This document shows positions 4,953 to 5,116 of a DNA stretch of 5,116 nt, in pieces. The DNA is from an uncultured Veillonella sp. (lineage in GTDB: Bacteria > Bacillota > Negativicutes > Veillonellales > Veillonellaceae). Every line of letters starts with the position of its first letter. The stretch's first letter is position 1. Below the pieces are notes generated by a model that saw nothing but the letters and a program-made list of their open reading frames with translations, had not been told where the DNA came from and did no database searches. The translations under genes were made by a program, and so were the position numbers. Location of the stretch: the NCBI GenBank assembly GCA_934202215.1, contig CAKPXR010000078.1, positions 1 through 5,116 of the forward strand. The letters run 5' to 3'.

Positions 4953-4984
4953 AAAAACCCACGGTCTAGCCACCGTGGGTTTTT
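4953..4984. terminator. Shared bidirectional terminator of the convergent toxin and antitoxin RNAs
   Basis: AAAAACCCACGGT (4953-4965) pairs perfectly over 13 bp with ACCGTGGGTTTTT (4972-4984), with the loop CTAGCC (4966-4971). A-runs and T-runs on both sides allow use from either strand. The loop contains CUAG, which fits the YUNR U-turn consensus known to nucleate antisense RNA kissing. The two RNAs therefore carry complementary terminator loops. Confidence 0.93.
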
Positions 4985-4986
4985 GT

Positions 4987-5013
4987 TGTTTTATCTGAAG
5001 TTATCCAACTTCT
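4987..5013 (-). repeat. Direct repeats DRa and DRb, copies inside the antisense RNA
   Basis: TGTTTTATCT (4987-4996) and TTATCCAACTTCT (5001-5013) repeat 4818-4827 and 4836-4848 exactly, with a 4-bp spacer here against 8 bp in the toxin. They are read from the minus strand as antitoxin sequence. The differing spacer predicts a small bulge in the RNA-RNA duplex. Confidence 0.88.
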
Positions 5014-5024
5014 AGCTTAACTTA

Positions 5025-5033
5025 ATTATATCA
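5025..5033 (-). promoter_or_regulatory. Extended -10 promoter of the antisense RNA
   Basis: Read on the minus strand, TGATATAAT (5033-5025) is a perfect extended -10, the same nine bases as the toxin promoter. No convincing -35 is seen. The start would fall near 5018. The 14-bp word CTTAACTTAATTAT (5016-5029) that includes this box also occurs in the rep leader at 4377-4390. Confidence 0.7.
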
Positions 5034-5039
5034 CAAGTT

Positions 5040-5116
5040 GCTAAGCTTGCGTAATAGTAAAAACCTCTAAGGACTGATCCTCCCTAGGGGTTTTGTGCTA
5101 ATTTGAATTAGCTATT
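5040..5116. repeat. Terminal direct repeat, copy 2 (circle junction)
   Basis: This is identical to 1-77 over its whole length and includes a second view of the terminator (5060-5094). It is an assembly duplicate of the same locus on the circle and should not be counted twice. Confidence 0.93.

Larger units (their letters stand above)
4952..5018 (-). ncRNA. Predicted antisense RNA, antitoxin of the type I module
   Basis: A minus-strand RNA starting near 5018, from the promoter at 5025-5033, would run about 67 nt and end in the T-rich side of the terminator at 4952-4957. Going 5' to 3', it contains AGAAGTTGGATAA and AGATAAAACA. These are exact complements of DRb and DRa in the toxin messenger and would cover its start codon with about 23 pairs. 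Its terminator loop (GGCTAG) is complementary to that of the toxin RNA. No protein is encoded. Size and layout match RNA II of the pAD1 par system (about 65 nt). Confidence 0.7.

Overview
The two ends of the window are identical over 77 bp (1-77 and 5040-5116). This is what a short-read assembler leaves when it opens a circle, so I read the window as one complete small circular replicon of about 5,039 bp, most likely a cryptic plasmid, linearised arbitrarily. The DNA is AT-rich (about 30% GC by eye). It has strong AGGAGG-type ribosome binding sites, rho-independent terminators, TG-n-TATAAT promoters and ordinary TGA stops. That fits Bacillota (Clostridia or Negativicutes). The genus cannot be fixed from the sequence.

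Layout. 129-1378 (minus strand) is a two-gene, translationally coupled operon of two different calcineurin-like metallophosphoesterases, both with complete metal-binding motifs. It ends at a terminator at 21-55. 1379-1925 is a 547-bp AT-rich gap holding a candidate promoter, a palindrome, a pair of direct repeats, a long imperfect hairpin and a short GC-rich island. 1926-2450 (plus) encodes a secreted protein of unknown function with a clear signal peptide. A strong bidirectional terminator (2457-2502) separates it from the convergent rep gene. 2670-4364 (minus) encodes a 564-residue replication protein with an archaeo-eukaryotic primase (AEP/PrimPol) catalytic core and a C-terminal helix-turn-helix. 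Upstream of rep, 4365-4757 is a repeat-rich control region, probably the origin. It has three copies of a hairpin-plus-AT element spaced exactly 111 bp apart, and a fourth degenerate half copy.

The most interesting part is 4770-5040. A predicted RNA of about 200 nt encodes a 26-residue membrane peptide starting at TTG behind a perfect AGGAGGTG. It converges on a predicted minus-strand RNA of about 67 nt, and the two share one bidirectional terminator. Two exact direct repeats (10 and 13 bp) place sequence complementary to the peptide's start region inside the short RNA. This is the architecture of the enterococcal pAD1 par (Fst/RNA II) type I toxin-antitoxin system, but the peptide is not Fst-like. 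I propose it is the plasmid's addiction module.

Together: Rep plus the repeat array would replicate the plasmid, and the type I module would stabilise it. The two phosphoesterases and the secreted protein are cargo of unknown benefit. No mobilisation, resistance or partition gene is visible.
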